NCBI GenBank assembly: GCA_963788225.1
Contig: CAWBGI010000005.1
Span: forward strand, 248,001 to 312,000
Direction: 5' to 3'
DNA: 64,000 bases
From: Sulfotelmatobacter sp963788225
GTDB lineage: Bacteria > Acidobacteriota > Terriglobia > Terriglobales > Acidobacteriaceae
Positions 29,801-38,956 of the stretch are shown piece by piece. The notes under the pieces are model-generated. The model was given only the letters and a program-made list of their open reading frames with translations. It ran no database searches and was not told the DNA's origin. How positions within the stretch are numbered: the stretch's first letter is position 1; each line of letters begins with the position of its first letter. A program made the position numbers and the translations under genes.

Positions 29801-30158
29801 GTACTGGCGGACGGATGGCGCCTTTAACACTGATCCTGACGCCTTTCATAATCAGCCTAACGCCAGCTCTCCGAACATCTGCGCCTCGTCATCCTCTGGC
29901 TGGACATTCCACACCTTTTCCGGCTGGCAAGGACTAGGTGAGGACCTCAGTGGAGTGGCTAACGTGAATCCCGGATTCAAGAATCCCGTCTATCCGACCG
30001 ACGATTACTCGCTGCCAAACGGCTCGCCAGGGGTTGGATTCGTAGTATTCGATCCGAACGAGGCGGGAAGAAATAATCCGATTATCAAGTCAACTGATCC
30101 GATTGACATACCCGCAACCATGGTTACCACATTCTACAACCCAGCGTCAGCCTACTAA
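26874..30158 (+). CDS. Secreted right-handed beta-helix protein with ASPM-like and Big_2 domains
   Basis: About 1094 residues. A signal peptide ends at TVAATAQ. Two ASPM-like Ig domains (about 27-240) and a Big_2-like domain (SISISPGSALLSAGNTLQL, about 247-330) come before a long parallel beta-helix (about 335-1090) that begins DYFVATDGNDSWSGT, the usual entry of DUF1565/pectate-lyase-like folds. The helix has many NNxI/ENNLVY turns (VENNLVYRVSAMGINITHG). Proteins of this shape are often polysaccharide lyases or hydrolases, but I cannot assign catalytic residues. The ATG has AGGGAG 12 nt upstream, slightly long; a GTG seven codons earlier is the alternative. It sits between two SBBP paralogues. 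Confidence 0.8.
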   Translation: MQSRTYAVEFQILGKRSLSLLSVGLVFLLSTVAATAQQVTLSTTSMKFGNQAVGTTSAVKKATLTNTGTATLDITSIAITGPFAQTNNCGSTVLAGKKCTISVTFSPTSTGTFTGTVTITDNATNSPQTISLSGNGVTGVSVTPTKLTFPTTNIGSTSAPMTATLANNNLTTLTINSITVSGPFAQTNTCGSSLASATKCTISVTYTPTATGTQTGTVTINDSASNSPQTISLTGTGEGGPTLTSISISPGSALLSAGNTLQLTATGHYSDGSTQTLTSSATWTTSNSSAATVAAGLVTAVANGSASITATYTGVSSPVAPMNIGAGADYFVATDGNDSWSGTLAAPNSKSTDGPFATIGKAQIAVQTLLVNANGRTTPITVQIRGGNYYQQALSFGTADSGTSTLEVLWENYPNETPVISGGMVVTGWINTTGNTYQVTLPTSAVYFENLFYNGGRRLRPRVGGSLGTYLRNVGPIYLAGSPPPANPPNANCAVYVTGSGWECFDRFTYHAGDVSSTWTNLNAPYPTGDIELLDFELWSTPKMRIQSIDSVNHIVYLTGATHQQAGVHGFIPNHRYIVENVKDLLTQPGQWFLDRSVTPWSVTYLANTGEYPPTDTIVIPQSTQVLTATYLQYVTFQGLQFEHDNFTSPSGGYVSTQQEPPMTAAVGCYNCQHVTFNSDIISETAGAGIEFTTTDNSSTTAYNTFENGALYDVGGLGIRIGLLPASANTDANVPQFTTVENTLIEGFSRVIPSSPAIVQGAGHDNTYTHNDIYDGYHSGIEVCLAPTCSPGSKNSSGSFNNVASYNHVFDLYEGVTDDGGAIYFATGGTAFIAAGNQIVNNKIHDTSDASIIDSDGYGGYGINLDGYTGSVTVENNLVYRVSAMGINITHGPQLASKANTVVNNIFAYARQGMIANGNPYATNSCPSGGPNLIFNSSSNLFYFDLTSTSKFYVQEGCTYACGSPITSLHNWQSNLYWRTDGAFNTDPDAFHNQPNASSPNICASSSSGWTFHTFSGWQGLGEDLSGVANVNPGFKNPVYPTDDYSLPNGSPGVGFVVFDPNEAGRNNPIIKSTDPIDIPATMVTTFYNPASAY

Positions 30159-30180
30159 CTTAGTCATAAATGAAGGAGTG

Positions 30181-30220
30181 CGCCCGCAGGGAAAGGCCTT
30201 CCTGCGGGCGATTTAGTCTT
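30181..30220. terminator. Hairpin between convergent genes
   Basis: CGCCCGCAGG pairs with CCTGCGGGCG, with an inner AAGG/CCTT. Only a weak T-rich tail follows on the plus strand. It probably serves both convergent genes. Confidence 0.7.
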
Positions 30221-30305
30221 CTGGCTGGAAGTAGGCGCGCGGGATCCCACTGCCCTCAAACTGCTACGTGTTGGCAGCCCACGCCCTAAGTTGGCGGGAA
30301 GCAAC

Positions 30306-33300
30306 TTAGTGCCCTGACTGGCCGGTGCCGCTGAGCGCCACCGTCTGAGGACTGCCACCACCGCCGTCGGACACCGAAACGCTCGCCGTACGCACCCCAC
30401 TCGCCGTTGGCTTGAAGGTGATGGTGATGGTGCAGCTGGCTCCGGGCCCGACGCTCGGCTGACAGGTGTTGGTTTCGCTGAAGTCGGAGCTGTCCGTTCC
30501 CGTAATCTTTAGACTCTGAATCGTGAGCGTGAATTTAGCGGTATTGGTGAAGGTGGCAACTTGTGGTGCGCTTTTTTGGCCCACCGTGACAGTTCCGAAG
30601 TTCATACTTGAAGGCGTTAGGATGACATAGGTCCCAGTCCCAGTGAGGGCTGCAGTTTGCGGACTGCCGGTAGCATTGTCTGTGACCGTGACGGAGCCCG
30701 TGATCGTGTGTATTTTTGTGGGCGTGAACGTGACTGTAATTGTGCAACTCGCTCCAGCCGCGACGCTTGAACCGCAGTTATTAGTCTGCGAAAAGTTGGC
30801 GCTGACGGAAATCTTTGTGATTGTAAGCGTAGCATTGCCGATGTTAGTAAGTGTGATGCTTTGCGGCGTGCTGCTGGTGCCGACTAACTGAGTGGCGAAG
30901 CTCAGGCTGCTGGGAGAAAAAGACACCGCAGGTCCGTTGCCAAGACCGACACCGGTCAAACTGCCCGACTGAGGACTGCCGGGAGCATTGTCTGTGACCG
31001 ATACGTTGGCGGTTTCAGTTCCGGCGATTGAAGGAGTGAATGTGACGGTGATCGGGCACGTGGCTTGCGGGGCGAGAGTAGTGCAGGTATTGGTCTGGGC
31101 AAAGTCGGCGCTATTTGGACCTATGATGTTTACAACGTTAACCGTAAGATTCGTATTGCCAGTGTTGGTCAGCGTCATGGTCTGAGGAGCGCTGGTGGTG
31201 CCGTCGGCTACGTTTCCAAAGTTAAGCGCTGGGCCGAGGCCGACGTTGGGACTGGGAGAAAGCTTGCTCACAAACGCATCGTTTTGTCCCGCATTGCTGG
31301 TCTGCAGCGATCCCGCAATAACAGGATAATTCGTAGAGTTGGTATACCCAGTGACGTAAACGTTGGGCGGATTCTGATTATCCAGTGCGAGCACCGCAGT
31401 CGCTCCCCCGTACTCGGTGCCGGTGCCGCCCAGATACGTGGAATACAGCAACTGCGAACCCGTGGGATCTATTTCAGATACGAAAGCGTCGAATGCGCCT
31501 CCAAACACCGTCTGAAAGGCTCCCGGAGTAACCGGAAAAACAGCAGACTTGGTATTTCCTTTGAGCCAGATATTTCCAGACTGGTCGATTCCTATGCCGG
31601 TAGATCCAGTGTCTCCGTTTCCGCCGAGATACGTTGAGAACATCAGACCGGTACCCGACGGATTCAGTTTCGTGAGAAATGCGTCGTGGCCATTCGTGGG
31701 ACCCATGAAAGTCGTTTGATATGCGCCTGGCGTGATCGGAAAATTGGACTCTGCAGTCAGTCCGCACACATACGCACTCCCGCTGCTATCGACGGCGATG
31801 GCCGTGCCGCAAGCTTCGCACGGAGTCGTGACCGAAGTGGTTCCTCCCAAATAGGTTGAGTAGATCAACCCGGTACCGGTGGTATTCAGCTTGGTGATCC
31901 AAGCGGCTCGATTCGCACCCAAAGATGTCTGAAAGGCGCCAGGAGTTGTCGGGAAATTAAATGATTGCGTATATCCGGTAAGGTAGGCGTTGTTCGATGA
32001 GTCCAAAGCGATTCCATATCCCACATCCCCGTTCGTTCCGCCCAGGTAGGTTGAGTAGACCAATGCTGAACCTCTGTTGTTCAACTTGGTCACAAAGGCC
32101 ACCGACTGAGAGCATTTGCAGGTGGTTTGAAATGCTCCCGAAGTAGTTGGGAAGGTGATGGATTGAGTCCAGCCCGTTATGTACGCATCGCCCAACGTGT
32201 CCAGGACAATTGCATTGCCCTGGTTCTTGCCCGTTCCACCCAAGTAGGTGGAATACATCAAGTGTGACCCTGTGGAGTCCAGTTCCGTTACAAAAACATC
32301 GCCGCTGGCGCAATTGTCAGGGCTGCACTTAGTCTGAAAAGCTCCAGCTGTAGTGGGAAAGTCGGTCGAAAAAGTCTGGCCTACGATGAAGGCATTTCCG
32401 GATGCGTCTAGAGTGATGCCGTTACCATAGTCGTTGGCCGAACCACCGAGATAAGTGGAATACACCAGGAACGATCCCGTGGGGTCGAGTTTGCTCACGA
32501 AGGCATCCACCGTAGTTCCGCTGCAACCGCCGCCGCATGTGGTTTGAAAAGCTCCGGCCGTGACGGGGAAATTAGTCGAGTTAGTATAACCAGTTACATA
32601 AGCGCTTCCGCTGCTGTCGACCGTAATGGCCGTTCCGTAGTCGTTGCTGCTGCCTCCAAGATAAGTCGAGTAGCTCAGCGTGGGATCGATCACCAAAGCG
32701 TTGCGGCGATCGTACTTGCCCAGAACGAAGCTGACGCGATTATTGGCATCGAGGGCGTAATCGGCGGCAACAAGATGTTTGCTGTCGGCATCGTTCTGAT
32801 AGGCAACCGGCTTGTGAAACCGGATTTCTTCATCCCCTACGCGCAAAACTAGATCGCCGGTTGGTTTGTCTACATGCAGGTTGCGGGCGCCGCTGAATTT
32901 CAGGTTAATCTGGTGTGCATCCGCCCCGGGAGAGACTACAAAGTCGTATTCCAATTGGCCCTGATTGCCGTAATAAACCAGGTCGATTCCGTTCAGGATT
33001 TCGCTGTACTGGACTTTGGCGAAAGTCGCAAGATTGGTAGTCCACTTCGAGGGATCGTTGCCGCGAAAGTAATTCGTCCGTCCGGGAAGCTGATCTAGCC
33101 CTGTCACCGCTGCGGTGCGATCCGCGTTAAGCAATTGCACGCGAAGGACGGAACTCGTTTGCTGTGCCGGTTTCGGCGCGCTCAAAATGGAATCAGCCAA
33201 ATCCTCAGAAATGGCGCCGCGGTTTCGCTGCAGCGAAAAAACTGCTTCCGTGGGCGTGAGGAATAGCGTGTAGCCTGCTCCGCGCGCCATGAACTTAACC

Positions 33301-33533
33301 TGTTCGTCAGTCTGGCCGCGATTGGGCTCGAAGCTGAGGGGCAGCTTGCCGTAACTATTGCGCGCTTGAGGGCGAGTGGCAGCGACGCCCGCCCTAAGCA
33401 CCAATGCGCTGACGAAAAGCAGGACGCATATTCCCGCGACACGCGCCAATCGACTAAAGTGAGACCAGAAGGATAAAGAAACATTGCTACGCAACCCAGT
33501 CTTGTAACGGAAACCGCGAGAGCAAACCAGCAT
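30306..33533 (-). CDS. SBBP-repeat propeller protein with ASPM-like domains, copy 2
   Basis: A 1075-residue paralogue of the plus-strand SBBP protein with the same order: signal segment (about 33-53), N-terminal YGKLPLSFEPNRGQTDEQ domain, SBBP repeats (LVYSTYLGG...AIVLDTLGDAYITGWT) and three ASPM-like Ig domains ending VALSGTGQSGH. The ATG 15 codons into the longest frame has AAAGGA 6 nt upstream and sits below a consensus promoter. Function is probably extracellular binding. With copy 1 it forms a large inverted repeat around the beta-helix gene, so it could support inversion by recombination. Confidence 0.87.
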   Translation of the reverse strand: MLVCSRGFRYKTGLRSNVSLSFWSHFSRLARVAGICVLLFVSALVLRAGVAATRPQARNSYGKLPLSFEPNRGQTDEQVKFMARGAGYTLFLTPTEAVFSLQRNRGAISEDLADSILSAPKPAQQTSSVLRVQLLNADRTAAVTGLDQLPGRTNYFRGNDPSKWTTNLATFAKVQYSEILNGIDLVYYGNQGQLEYDFVVSPGADAHQINLKFSGARNLHVDKPTGDLVLRVGDEEIRFHKPVAYQNDADSKHLVAADYALDANNRVSFVLGKYDRRNALVIDPTLSYSTYLGGSSNDYGTAITVDSSGSAYVTGYTNSTNFPVTAGAFQTTCGGGCSGTTVDAFVSKLDPTGSFLVYSTYLGGSANDYGNGITLDASGNAFIVGQTFSTDFPTTAGAFQTKCSPDNCASGDVFVTELDSTGSHLMYSTYLGGTGKNQGNAIVLDTLGDAYITGWTQSITFPTTSGAFQTTCKCSQSVAFVTKLNNRGSALVYSTYLGGTNGDVGYGIALDSSNNAYLTGYTQSFNFPTTPGAFQTSLGANRAAWITKLNTTGTGLIYSTYLGGTTSVTTPCEACGTAIAVDSSGSAYVCGLTAESNFPITPGAYQTTFMGPTNGHDAFLTKLNPSGTGLMFSTYLGGNGDTGSTGIGIDQSGNIWLKGNTKSAVFPVTPGAFQTVFGGAFDAFVSEIDPTGSQLLYSTYLGGTGTEYGGATAVLALDNQNPPNVYVTGYTNSTNYPVIAGSLQTSNAGQNDAFVSKLSPSPNVGLGPALNFGNVADGTTSAPQTMTLTNTGNTNLTVNVVNIIGPNSADFAQTNTCTTLAPQATCPITVTFTPSIAGTETANVSVTDNAPGSPQSGSLTGVGLGNGPAVSFSPSSLSFATQLVGTSSTPQSITLTNIGNATLTITKISVSANFSQTNNCGSSVAAGASCTITVTFTPTKIHTITGSVTVTDNATGSPQTAALTGTGTYVILTPSSMNFGTVTVGQKSAPQVATFTNTAKFTLTIQSLKITGTDSSDFSETNTCQPSVGPGASCTITITFKPTASGVRTASVSVSDGGGGSPQTVALSGTGQSGH

Positions 33534-33674
33534 AATTAGTCCTTTGACTAGGAGCCCCAACGCACGCGCGCTCCACAAGAGACTGCGCCGGTTGGGATTC
33601 TCCAGAAGTTTCCGGCTGGGATGATGATCCTAGACAAACGAAACGCGTGGACCGTCTCGCATGCAAACTGCGTG

Positions 33675-33703
33675 ATTATAGGTTGAGCCGAAAACCGCGT
33701 CAA
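33675..33703 (-). promoter_or_regulatory. Consensus sigma70 promoter of SBBP copy 2
   Basis: TTGACG and a perfect TATAAT are separated by 17 nt, the best -10 box in the window. A half-match to the shared dyad (TGTGCAAAATA, opposite orientation) lies about 20 nt further upstream. Confidence 0.7.
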
Positions 33704-33769
33704 CAGCGGAGTTACGGTACTTCTGTGCAAAATAGAGTACGCAAAAAACTGCATACTCGCCCAGGAAAC

Positions 33770-35356
33770 TTATGGCAGTGCCGAGGTTTCCAGAAGGATC
33801 GGCTTGGCTCCTATTTGAACCGAAGTGGCAGTGCCGAGCGAGGTCACGTTCCCGGCCACATCGCGATACTCGATGTAGCCTCCCGCGGGAACTGAGAATG
33901 TCGTTGTCGGACAACTGCTGGAAGTGCAGTCCTGGCTCGCGTCCCAAACTGCCAGAGCCGTATATCCGCCTGGCCGCGTGAAGCCGCAGGTCCACACCGT
34001 TCCCGTGGCGCCGCACGCCTTGCTCACAGTGGCGCCGACGGTCCACTGGTTGACCTCGCCATAGGCGGTTGCCGCCAGAGTGGCCTGACTGGTCGTGTCG
34101 TTGTAAAGGCTAGACAGCCTCTTGCTGTCCCACGCGTACCAGTACACGCGAGCGATGTTGGCGGACTGCTGCAGCAGCAGATACCGCGGTAGAAATGCGG
34201 CCTGCCGGTCCTGGTCGGTGAATCCCTCAACGTCGGCCTCGCTCCACCCACCCTCGGTATTGAACAGAGGTTTGCCGGCGGTGATTGAGGAGAAAGAGGC
34301 GAGTGTAGTGTTCATGTCGGCGATCACCGTGTTGACGTCTTCCGGAGTCGGGCAGGGAAGTGCAGTAGTGGTGGACTTCGTTCCTGTGCCGACATAACCG
34401 TGGAATCCGATGACGTCAGAAAAAGAACCGCCGGGGTAGTTGTTTACGGTTGTCGAAAAGTAAGTCTGCAAACTATCGGAGACTGCATCGAGCATGGGAT
34501 GCGCGCCCACGGGCGATGGGCTGACGATCTTTGCGCTGGCATCGATTGCCGTACCGCCGGGGAAAACGCTGGTCAGATAGCACGACTTGCCGCTGGGCGG
34601 ACCTTCCACAACGCAACGCGCATCCTGCTCCATGCGCACCAACTGTTGCGGCGTTCCCAGCCAGGATACGGAAGAATTCCATTCGTTCCATATTTCGTAG
34701 TAAGAGAATCCCGGCTCTCCGGCATCTTTTTTCGCCTTGCTATACTGCGCGGCCGCCGTGACCCATGCAATCCAGATCGCGTTCGTACCCGTGCCGTCGG
34801 TATTCAAATCAACAGGTGGATGGCACTGTCCGCCGCCGTTTTCGGCGCTGTCAATGCAACTGGTATCGCCAGCGTCCGACGAAGCCCACGTCGGCGTGCG
34901 AGCCAGAGTGTAGAGTTCGTCTAACGGCTGGTGCGCTTGCGCGTCAGACATCCATACATCCGCGTTCTGCGGGGCCGTAGTCCAGTCGTACACTCCCTGT
35001 GAAGTGTTGACTTGCGACCAGGCTATGCCGGCATCCCATAGGCGCTGGCTGGCAAAAGGAAGAGTGACGATAGAGCCGCTCACGTCATAGAAGGGCCACG
35101 GCGCCACCTCACTGTTGAGATGCATGCCAAAAAAGTGATCGCTGATTTGGACGCCCACTCCCGCGCCGCTGGTGCTCCCGCCTGAGGCAGGGGGATTAAA
35201 CGTGCAGGGAAGCGCATTCCCGCCACCACCGCCTCCGCCGACGAGTGAAGAACTAGAGGTGCCGCCGCAACCTGAAACTCCCAGTAAACTTGCGAGCGCG
35301 ACCATCAACCACACGGACGTATTCACACCCAACTGAGCGGGGGATGTCTTTCTCAT
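33770..35356 (-). CDS. Secreted lipoprotein glycoside hydrolase (GH clan A-like)
   Basis: 528 residues. A lipoprotein signal with lipobox VSGC is followed by a glycine-rich linker and a (beta/alpha)8-type hydrolase: YYEIWNEWNSS contains the probable acid/base and GKPLFNTEGGW the probable nucleophile glutamate. It shares its domain and its C-terminal IGAKPILLETSALP with the frameshifted gene at 19-20 kb, and more distantly with the tandem pair at 2.6-7.7 kb, making four family members in 35 kb. I chose the ATG before RKTSPAQLGV; GGAAGG is 12 nt away, so the start is moderately sure. The substrate is unknown. Confidence 0.8.
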   Translation of the reverse strand: MRKTSPAQLGVNTSVWLMVALASLLGVSGCGGTSSSSLVGGGGGGGNALPCTFNPPASGGSTSGAGVGVQISDHFFGMHLNSEVAPWPFYDVSGSIVTLPFASQRLWDAGIAWSQVNTSQGVYDWTTAPQNADVWMSDAQAHQPLDELYTLARTPTWASSDAGDTSCIDSAENGGGQCHPPVDLNTDGTGTNAIWIAWVTAAAQYSKAKKDAGEPGFSYYEIWNEWNSSVSWLGTPQQLVRMEQDARCVVEGPPSGKSCYLTSVFPGGTAIDASAKIVSPSPVGAHPMLDAVSDSLQTYFSTTVNNYPGGSFSDVIGFHGYVGTGTKSTTTALPCPTPEDVNTVIADMNTTLASFSSITAGKPLFNTEGGWSEADVEGFTDQDRQAAFLPRYLLLQQSANIARVYWYAWDSKRLSSLYNDTTSQATLAATAYGEVNQWTVGATVSKACGATGTVWTCGFTRPGGYTALAVWDASQDCTSSSCPTTTFSVPAGGYIEYRDVAGNVTSLGTATSVQIGAKPILLETSALP

Positions 35357-35506
35357 CGTCTTCGTGCTTCCTTCCTCGACGAAGCGGCGCCTGCGACTCC
35401 AATAACACAAACACGGAACTTTACAATGAGTTGCGCCAAAAATGGCGAAGGATGCTGTTTCTTTTTACCATTGTGCAAGAGTCATTTAAGGCTGCGGTTC
35501 AAGAGG

Positions 35507-36646
35507 CTAGCGGTAGATCCACGTCTTCGCGGTGCTGGCGCCGTGGGCGTCTTCTCCCCCGAAGATGCGCGTGCTACCATCCATGAGCTTGATCGCGGCA
35601 GGATAGTAGCGGGCGGTATCCAGGCTTCCAGACGTCGTTCGAAACGTGCCCGTTCTCGGCTCATAGATCTCAGCCGAAGCCGCGCCGCCAACAATCAGAA
35701 TCCGCCCATCCAGCAGGACCGTCGCCGCGGGGAGTTTCATGCGTGGCTCAGACATATTTCCAGTCGGAATGAATGTTCCGGTCTGCGGATCGTAGATTTC
35801 CACCGAGGAAAGCGCGTGGCCCTGCGCATCGGCGCCTCCGGCGACCAGCACTTTGCCATTGCTGAGAAGCGCCGCCGTATGCCCGGATCGCGCGTCACGC
35901 AGGCTTGCGGTGGCAGTAAATTGATTTGTCTGCGGATCGTAGATTTCGGCGCTGGCCAGCGCCGAGTGATGGCCTCCAGTTCCGCCCACAATCAATACGC
36001 GGCCATCCAACAGCATAGTCGCCGTATGATTCGCGCGGGCTGCGGTCATCTTGGCGGTGAGAGTCCACTTGCCATCTAGAAGATCGTAGGTCTCGGTGGA
36101 ATCGAGCGGCTGGCTGCCGTCTTCTCCACCCGCGACCAGAAGTTTGCCATTGCGCAACACGATCCCTACGGCATGAATGCGACGCGCGTGCATCCTGCCC
36201 CGGGTGGTGAACTTTCCCGTCTCGAAGTCGTAGTCCTCACAACTCGACAGTGCAGCGCCACCGCGCGTCGAACCGCCGGCGATCAGGATTTTTGCATCGC
36301 CTAATACGGCCGCAACATGTCCTTCACGCGAAACTGACATGTTAGCTGCTTTGGAGAACTTCTCCGTGTTCGGATCGTAGACTTCCGTACTCGCCAGAGC
36401 ATCCCCATGCTCGTTTCTGCCTCCGACGATCAAGACTTTAAAGTCGGGCAAAACGGTGGCTGTATGCCCCGCGCGTGCGCTCGTCATCTCCCGGCCCGGA
36501 ATCAGGCTGCCCACCGGCAGACTTGGTCGCACGCCCTGAGGGGGCGTTTGTGGCGGCGAACTGCAAAACGCCAGGCAACAGGCAAGAAGCGATACGGCGC
36601 CGAGTTGCGCTTTTGGTCGCAAGAAAGAAGTGTACGGGAGTTTCAA
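35507..36646 (-). CDS. Seven-bladed Kelch lipoprotein
   Basis: 379 residues: a hydrophobic signal with possible lipobox LAFC, a proline-rich spacer, then seven Kelch repeats of about 49 residues (pattern GHTA-x-LLxxGKVLVAGG-x(8)-S-x-E-x-YDPxTGxF), which fit one seven-bladed propeller. It is probably an outer-surface or periplasmic binding protein with no catalytic motif. The start is TTG without a good ribosome site, and a -10-like TATATT overlaps it, so the true start may differ by a few codons. The repeats are shorter and more regular than in the larger Kelch protein here, so the two are not recent copies. Confidence 0.8.
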   Translation of the reverse strand: MKLPYTSFLRPKAQLGAVSLLACCLAFCSSPPQTPPQGVRPSLPVGSLIPGREMTSARAGHTATVLPDFKVLIVGGRNEHGDALASTEVYDPNTEKFSKAANMSVSREGHVAAVLGDAKILIAGGSTRGGAALSSCEDYDFETGKFTTRGRMHARRIHAVGIVLRNGKLLVAGGEDGSQPLDSTETYDLLDGKWTLTAKMTAARANHTATMLLDGRVLIVGGTGGHHSALASAEIYDPQTNQFTATASLRDARSGHTAALLSNGKVLVAGGADAQGHALSSVEIYDPQTGTFIPTGNMSEPRMKLPAATVLLDGRILIVGGAASAEIYEPRTGTFRTTSGSLDTARYYPAAIKLMDGSTRIFGGEDAHGASTAKTWIYR

Positions 36647-36753
36647 TATATTTGCAGACTCGGCACTGATCTAATCTTCGGAATTACATCAGCACCCGCA
36701 GATTCAGGCCCGCTGATGCGTCATGCTTCAGCGTTGGGACGAAGTGGAAAATT

Positions 36754-38667
36754 CTAGTCGCTGAGCCCGTAAATGTTGAGATATCCCCCGCTCGTCGAAC
36801 TTCCTCCGGCGCTCCCGACATACACCTTCCCATTCGCAACGCTCGGCACCGTGAACTTTACTGCGATGCCTGCCGGCACGTCCGCCGATGAGGTTCGAGT
36901 ACAAGACGAGGCGGCTGAGTCCGTCGAGTACAGGCAGTCCAACGTCGCTCCATCAAAGGCCCACAGATTCGCTTTCCCGCCGCTCGAGGCGTTGCCGGCG
37001 TCAATCAACCAAACGATGGCTTTCTTGGAAGAGTTGCTGGGCGCGGAAACCGTGGGCGTTGGTCCCGGCCAGCCAAAGGTGTGCGTAGTCGTTGCCGTCG
37101 GCGTCGTGCAGAATCCTGCCCCAGTTGTACCCGTGCAACTCGACCCGTTGGGATAGAACTTGAACTGCATCAGGCCGAGGTTTTTGCCTCCCCAGTAAGC
37201 GTAGCCCGCGGAACCGCCCCCGCCAGAGCCAGTGGTCCACCACGCAGGAGCGCCCCAGATGCCGCACTCGACAACGGGCGTAGTCTGATAACAAAGGACA
37301 CTGGCAATATATTGCGTGACTTGATCGGCGCCGCCACCGTTGTATCCGCCCAGGTGTCCCTTGTCGGTTCGCAAAAGATAAATAGACCCTTCTTTCCCTG
37401 CCTGCGCCAGCAGGTTCTGCGGATTGCCGCCGGCTTGAAAAGGCAGAAGCATCACGCCGCCCGAGCCCAAGTCGTAGTCTTTATTGTTGCGCGACTTCCA
37501 ATCAAACACAGTGAAGAAATCCTGCACCGCGAGTGTTGGCGGACTCCCCGACAAATCCATTCGCAGGATCGAGTTGCCGTAGTCGCACGGGGACGTAGCA
37601 CAAGAACCAGGGTTGTCATTGGGCGGCGTACTCGTGTTCACGTTGGCATCACCGTTGGCGATGGAAAAATAAATATGCCCGCCGCCGTCGGCCGCCGGAC
37701 CCGACGCGCCCTGCCAAATGCCCCCTTCATAAGAAGTATCGGAGGGAACCGAAGTCCAAATGCTGGTTTGGGTAAGTGCGTTCTGCCCCGAATTCAACTG
37801 ATAGGACATCAGCCAGCCGTTGTAGGGAAAGTTCGCCGCGTCGCAATGCGCGCCCCAGGTGATGAAGATCTGCGGATTCTGTCCAGTTACCGGAACGGCT
37901 AGCAACGCCCCGCGCTGATTCTGCGTTCGGGCATAGTCGCTGCTCCAGGCGATGCTGACCGATCCGCTGCTGTAGGTGCCACTTATCTGCTTCGAAGCTT
38001 TCACCGTTCCATCAATCACGCTGATGGCATAAAGCGTCTGGACGTGGGTGACCGGCGAGGTTGTGGTTTTCGTTCTTGCAACCGTGTAGAGAATGCCCGA
38101 GGTGATGGTGTTATCGGTCCCCGTGTTCTGGCTGACGTCGATGACTGGCGTGCTCGTGATGCCCACATACCCAGGGTTCGGCAAGATCGTGGTGCAACCA
38201 TTCAGGTTGACGGTTGAATTGAGATAGGTGTAGCCACTGGGAACAAGATTGTCACTCCAGAGAATTTTTCCGTTGCTGCCGTTGATGGCGTAAACATAAT
38301 CCTGCTCCGTGACTACGTACACGACATCCGCATAAGTAGTTCCGTTATAGACGACATTGGGAAGCACCAGCGGCTGCCCGTAAACCGCTCCCTTCACCGC
38401 GACCGAGTACTGTAGCTTGAACATCGAGCCAGTCTTGGCCGTGATGGCAGACTGCGTAAGCGTCCCTTCATTCGGATTGAAGCCGCGCCGGCTGATTCCA
38501 CCCTGGAAGGTGACAAGGCAGACGTTATTGCCGGATGCCGTCGGGCATCCCGTAACCTTCGTGTCCATGTCTTGCGTATCGATGTCTTGAGCCGCCGCGG
38601 CGGCAACGAGGAGAGATAGAACGAGCACACGAATCACAGCGCGAGCGAAGGTGGCTGGATGACGCAA
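36754..38667 (-). CDS. Secreted PQQ-like beta-propeller protein
   Basis: 637 residues from a TTG start with GGGGAGG 5-6 nt upstream. The longer frame was rejected because the promoter lies inside it. The signal peptide is VIRVLVLSLLVAAAAAQ. The body resembles quinoprotein-type propellers: VVYVVTEQDYVYAINGSNG followed by KILWSDN is a typical PQQ-repeat blade, and later blades carry LYAISVIDGTVK and LWAFDGATLDCLYST. I do not see the residues that would bind PQQ, so this is more likely a propeller for binding than a dehydrogenase. It is divergent from the phosphoesterase pair and both directions carry the shared dyad. Confidence 0.75.
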   Translation of the reverse strand: MRHPATFARAVIRVLVLSLLVAAAAAQDIDTQDMDTKVTGCPTASGNNVCLVTFQGGISRRGFNPNEGTLTQSAITAKTGSMFKLQYSVAVKGAVYGQPLVLPNVVYNGTTYADVVYVVTEQDYVYAINGSNGKILWSDNLVPSGYTYLNSTVNLNGCTTILPNPGYVGITSTPVIDVSQNTGTDNTITSGILYTVARTKTTTSPVTHVQTLYAISVIDGTVKASKQISGTYSSGSVSIAWSSDYARTQNQRGALLAVPVTGQNPQIFITWGAHCDAANFPYNGWLMSYQLNSGQNALTQTSIWTSVPSDTSYEGGIWQGASGPAADGGGHIYFSIANGDANVNTSTPPNDNPGSCATSPCDYGNSILRMDLSGSPPTLAVQDFFTVFDWKSRNNKDYDLGSGGVMLLPFQAGGNPQNLLAQAGKEGSIYLLRTDKGHLGGYNGGGADQVTQYIASVLCYQTTPVVECGIWGAPAWWTTGSGGGGSAGYAYWGGKNLGLMQFKFYPNGSSCTGTTGAGFCTTPTATTTHTFGWPGPTPTVSAPSNSSKKAIVWLIDAGNASSGGKANLWAFDGATLDCLYSTDSAASSCTRTSSADVPAGIAVKFTVPSVANGKVYVGSAGGSSTSGGYLNIYGLSD

Positions 38668-38700
38668 GAAAACCTCCCCGGGGCGGCGAACAGTCTTTGC

Positions 38701-38748
38701 AATATAGCTTCGGTTCTCCGAGGGGTCAAGAGTGCAAGTTCTTGCATG
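38701..38748 (-). promoter_or_regulatory. Dyad operator plus sigma70 promoter of the PQQ-like gene
   Basis: On the minus strand, CATGCAAGAACTTGCACT precedes TTGACC by one nt, with TATATT 17 nt after the -35. The dyad here is perfect: TGCAAG-AA-CTTGCA. Confidence 0.75.
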
Positions 38749-38787
38749 TATGCGCCGCGTGATCGATGGTTCGCACGAAAACACCAG

Positions 38788-38834
38788 TGTGAAAAATTCT
38801 TCATCTTGACGGCTCCATACTCTCGTCATAAGGT
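38788..38834 (+). promoter_or_regulatory. Dyad operator plus sigma70 promoter of the phosphoesterase pair
   Basis: TGTGAAAAATTCTTCATC abuts TTGACG, and TAAGGT lies 17 nt later. It is back to back with the PQQ-like gene's promoter, the two dyads about 40 bp apart. Confidence 0.7.
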
Positions 38835-38956
38835 GACACGGTGGTGCGACGGCCGTCTTTTCTTTCTCTCCCAGATACGGCGGTGCTTCTGGATTCCAGG
38901 TCCTCGGGCAATTGAATCGGCCACTTGGTTTAACTCTGAGTTTTGTGGAGACCGTC

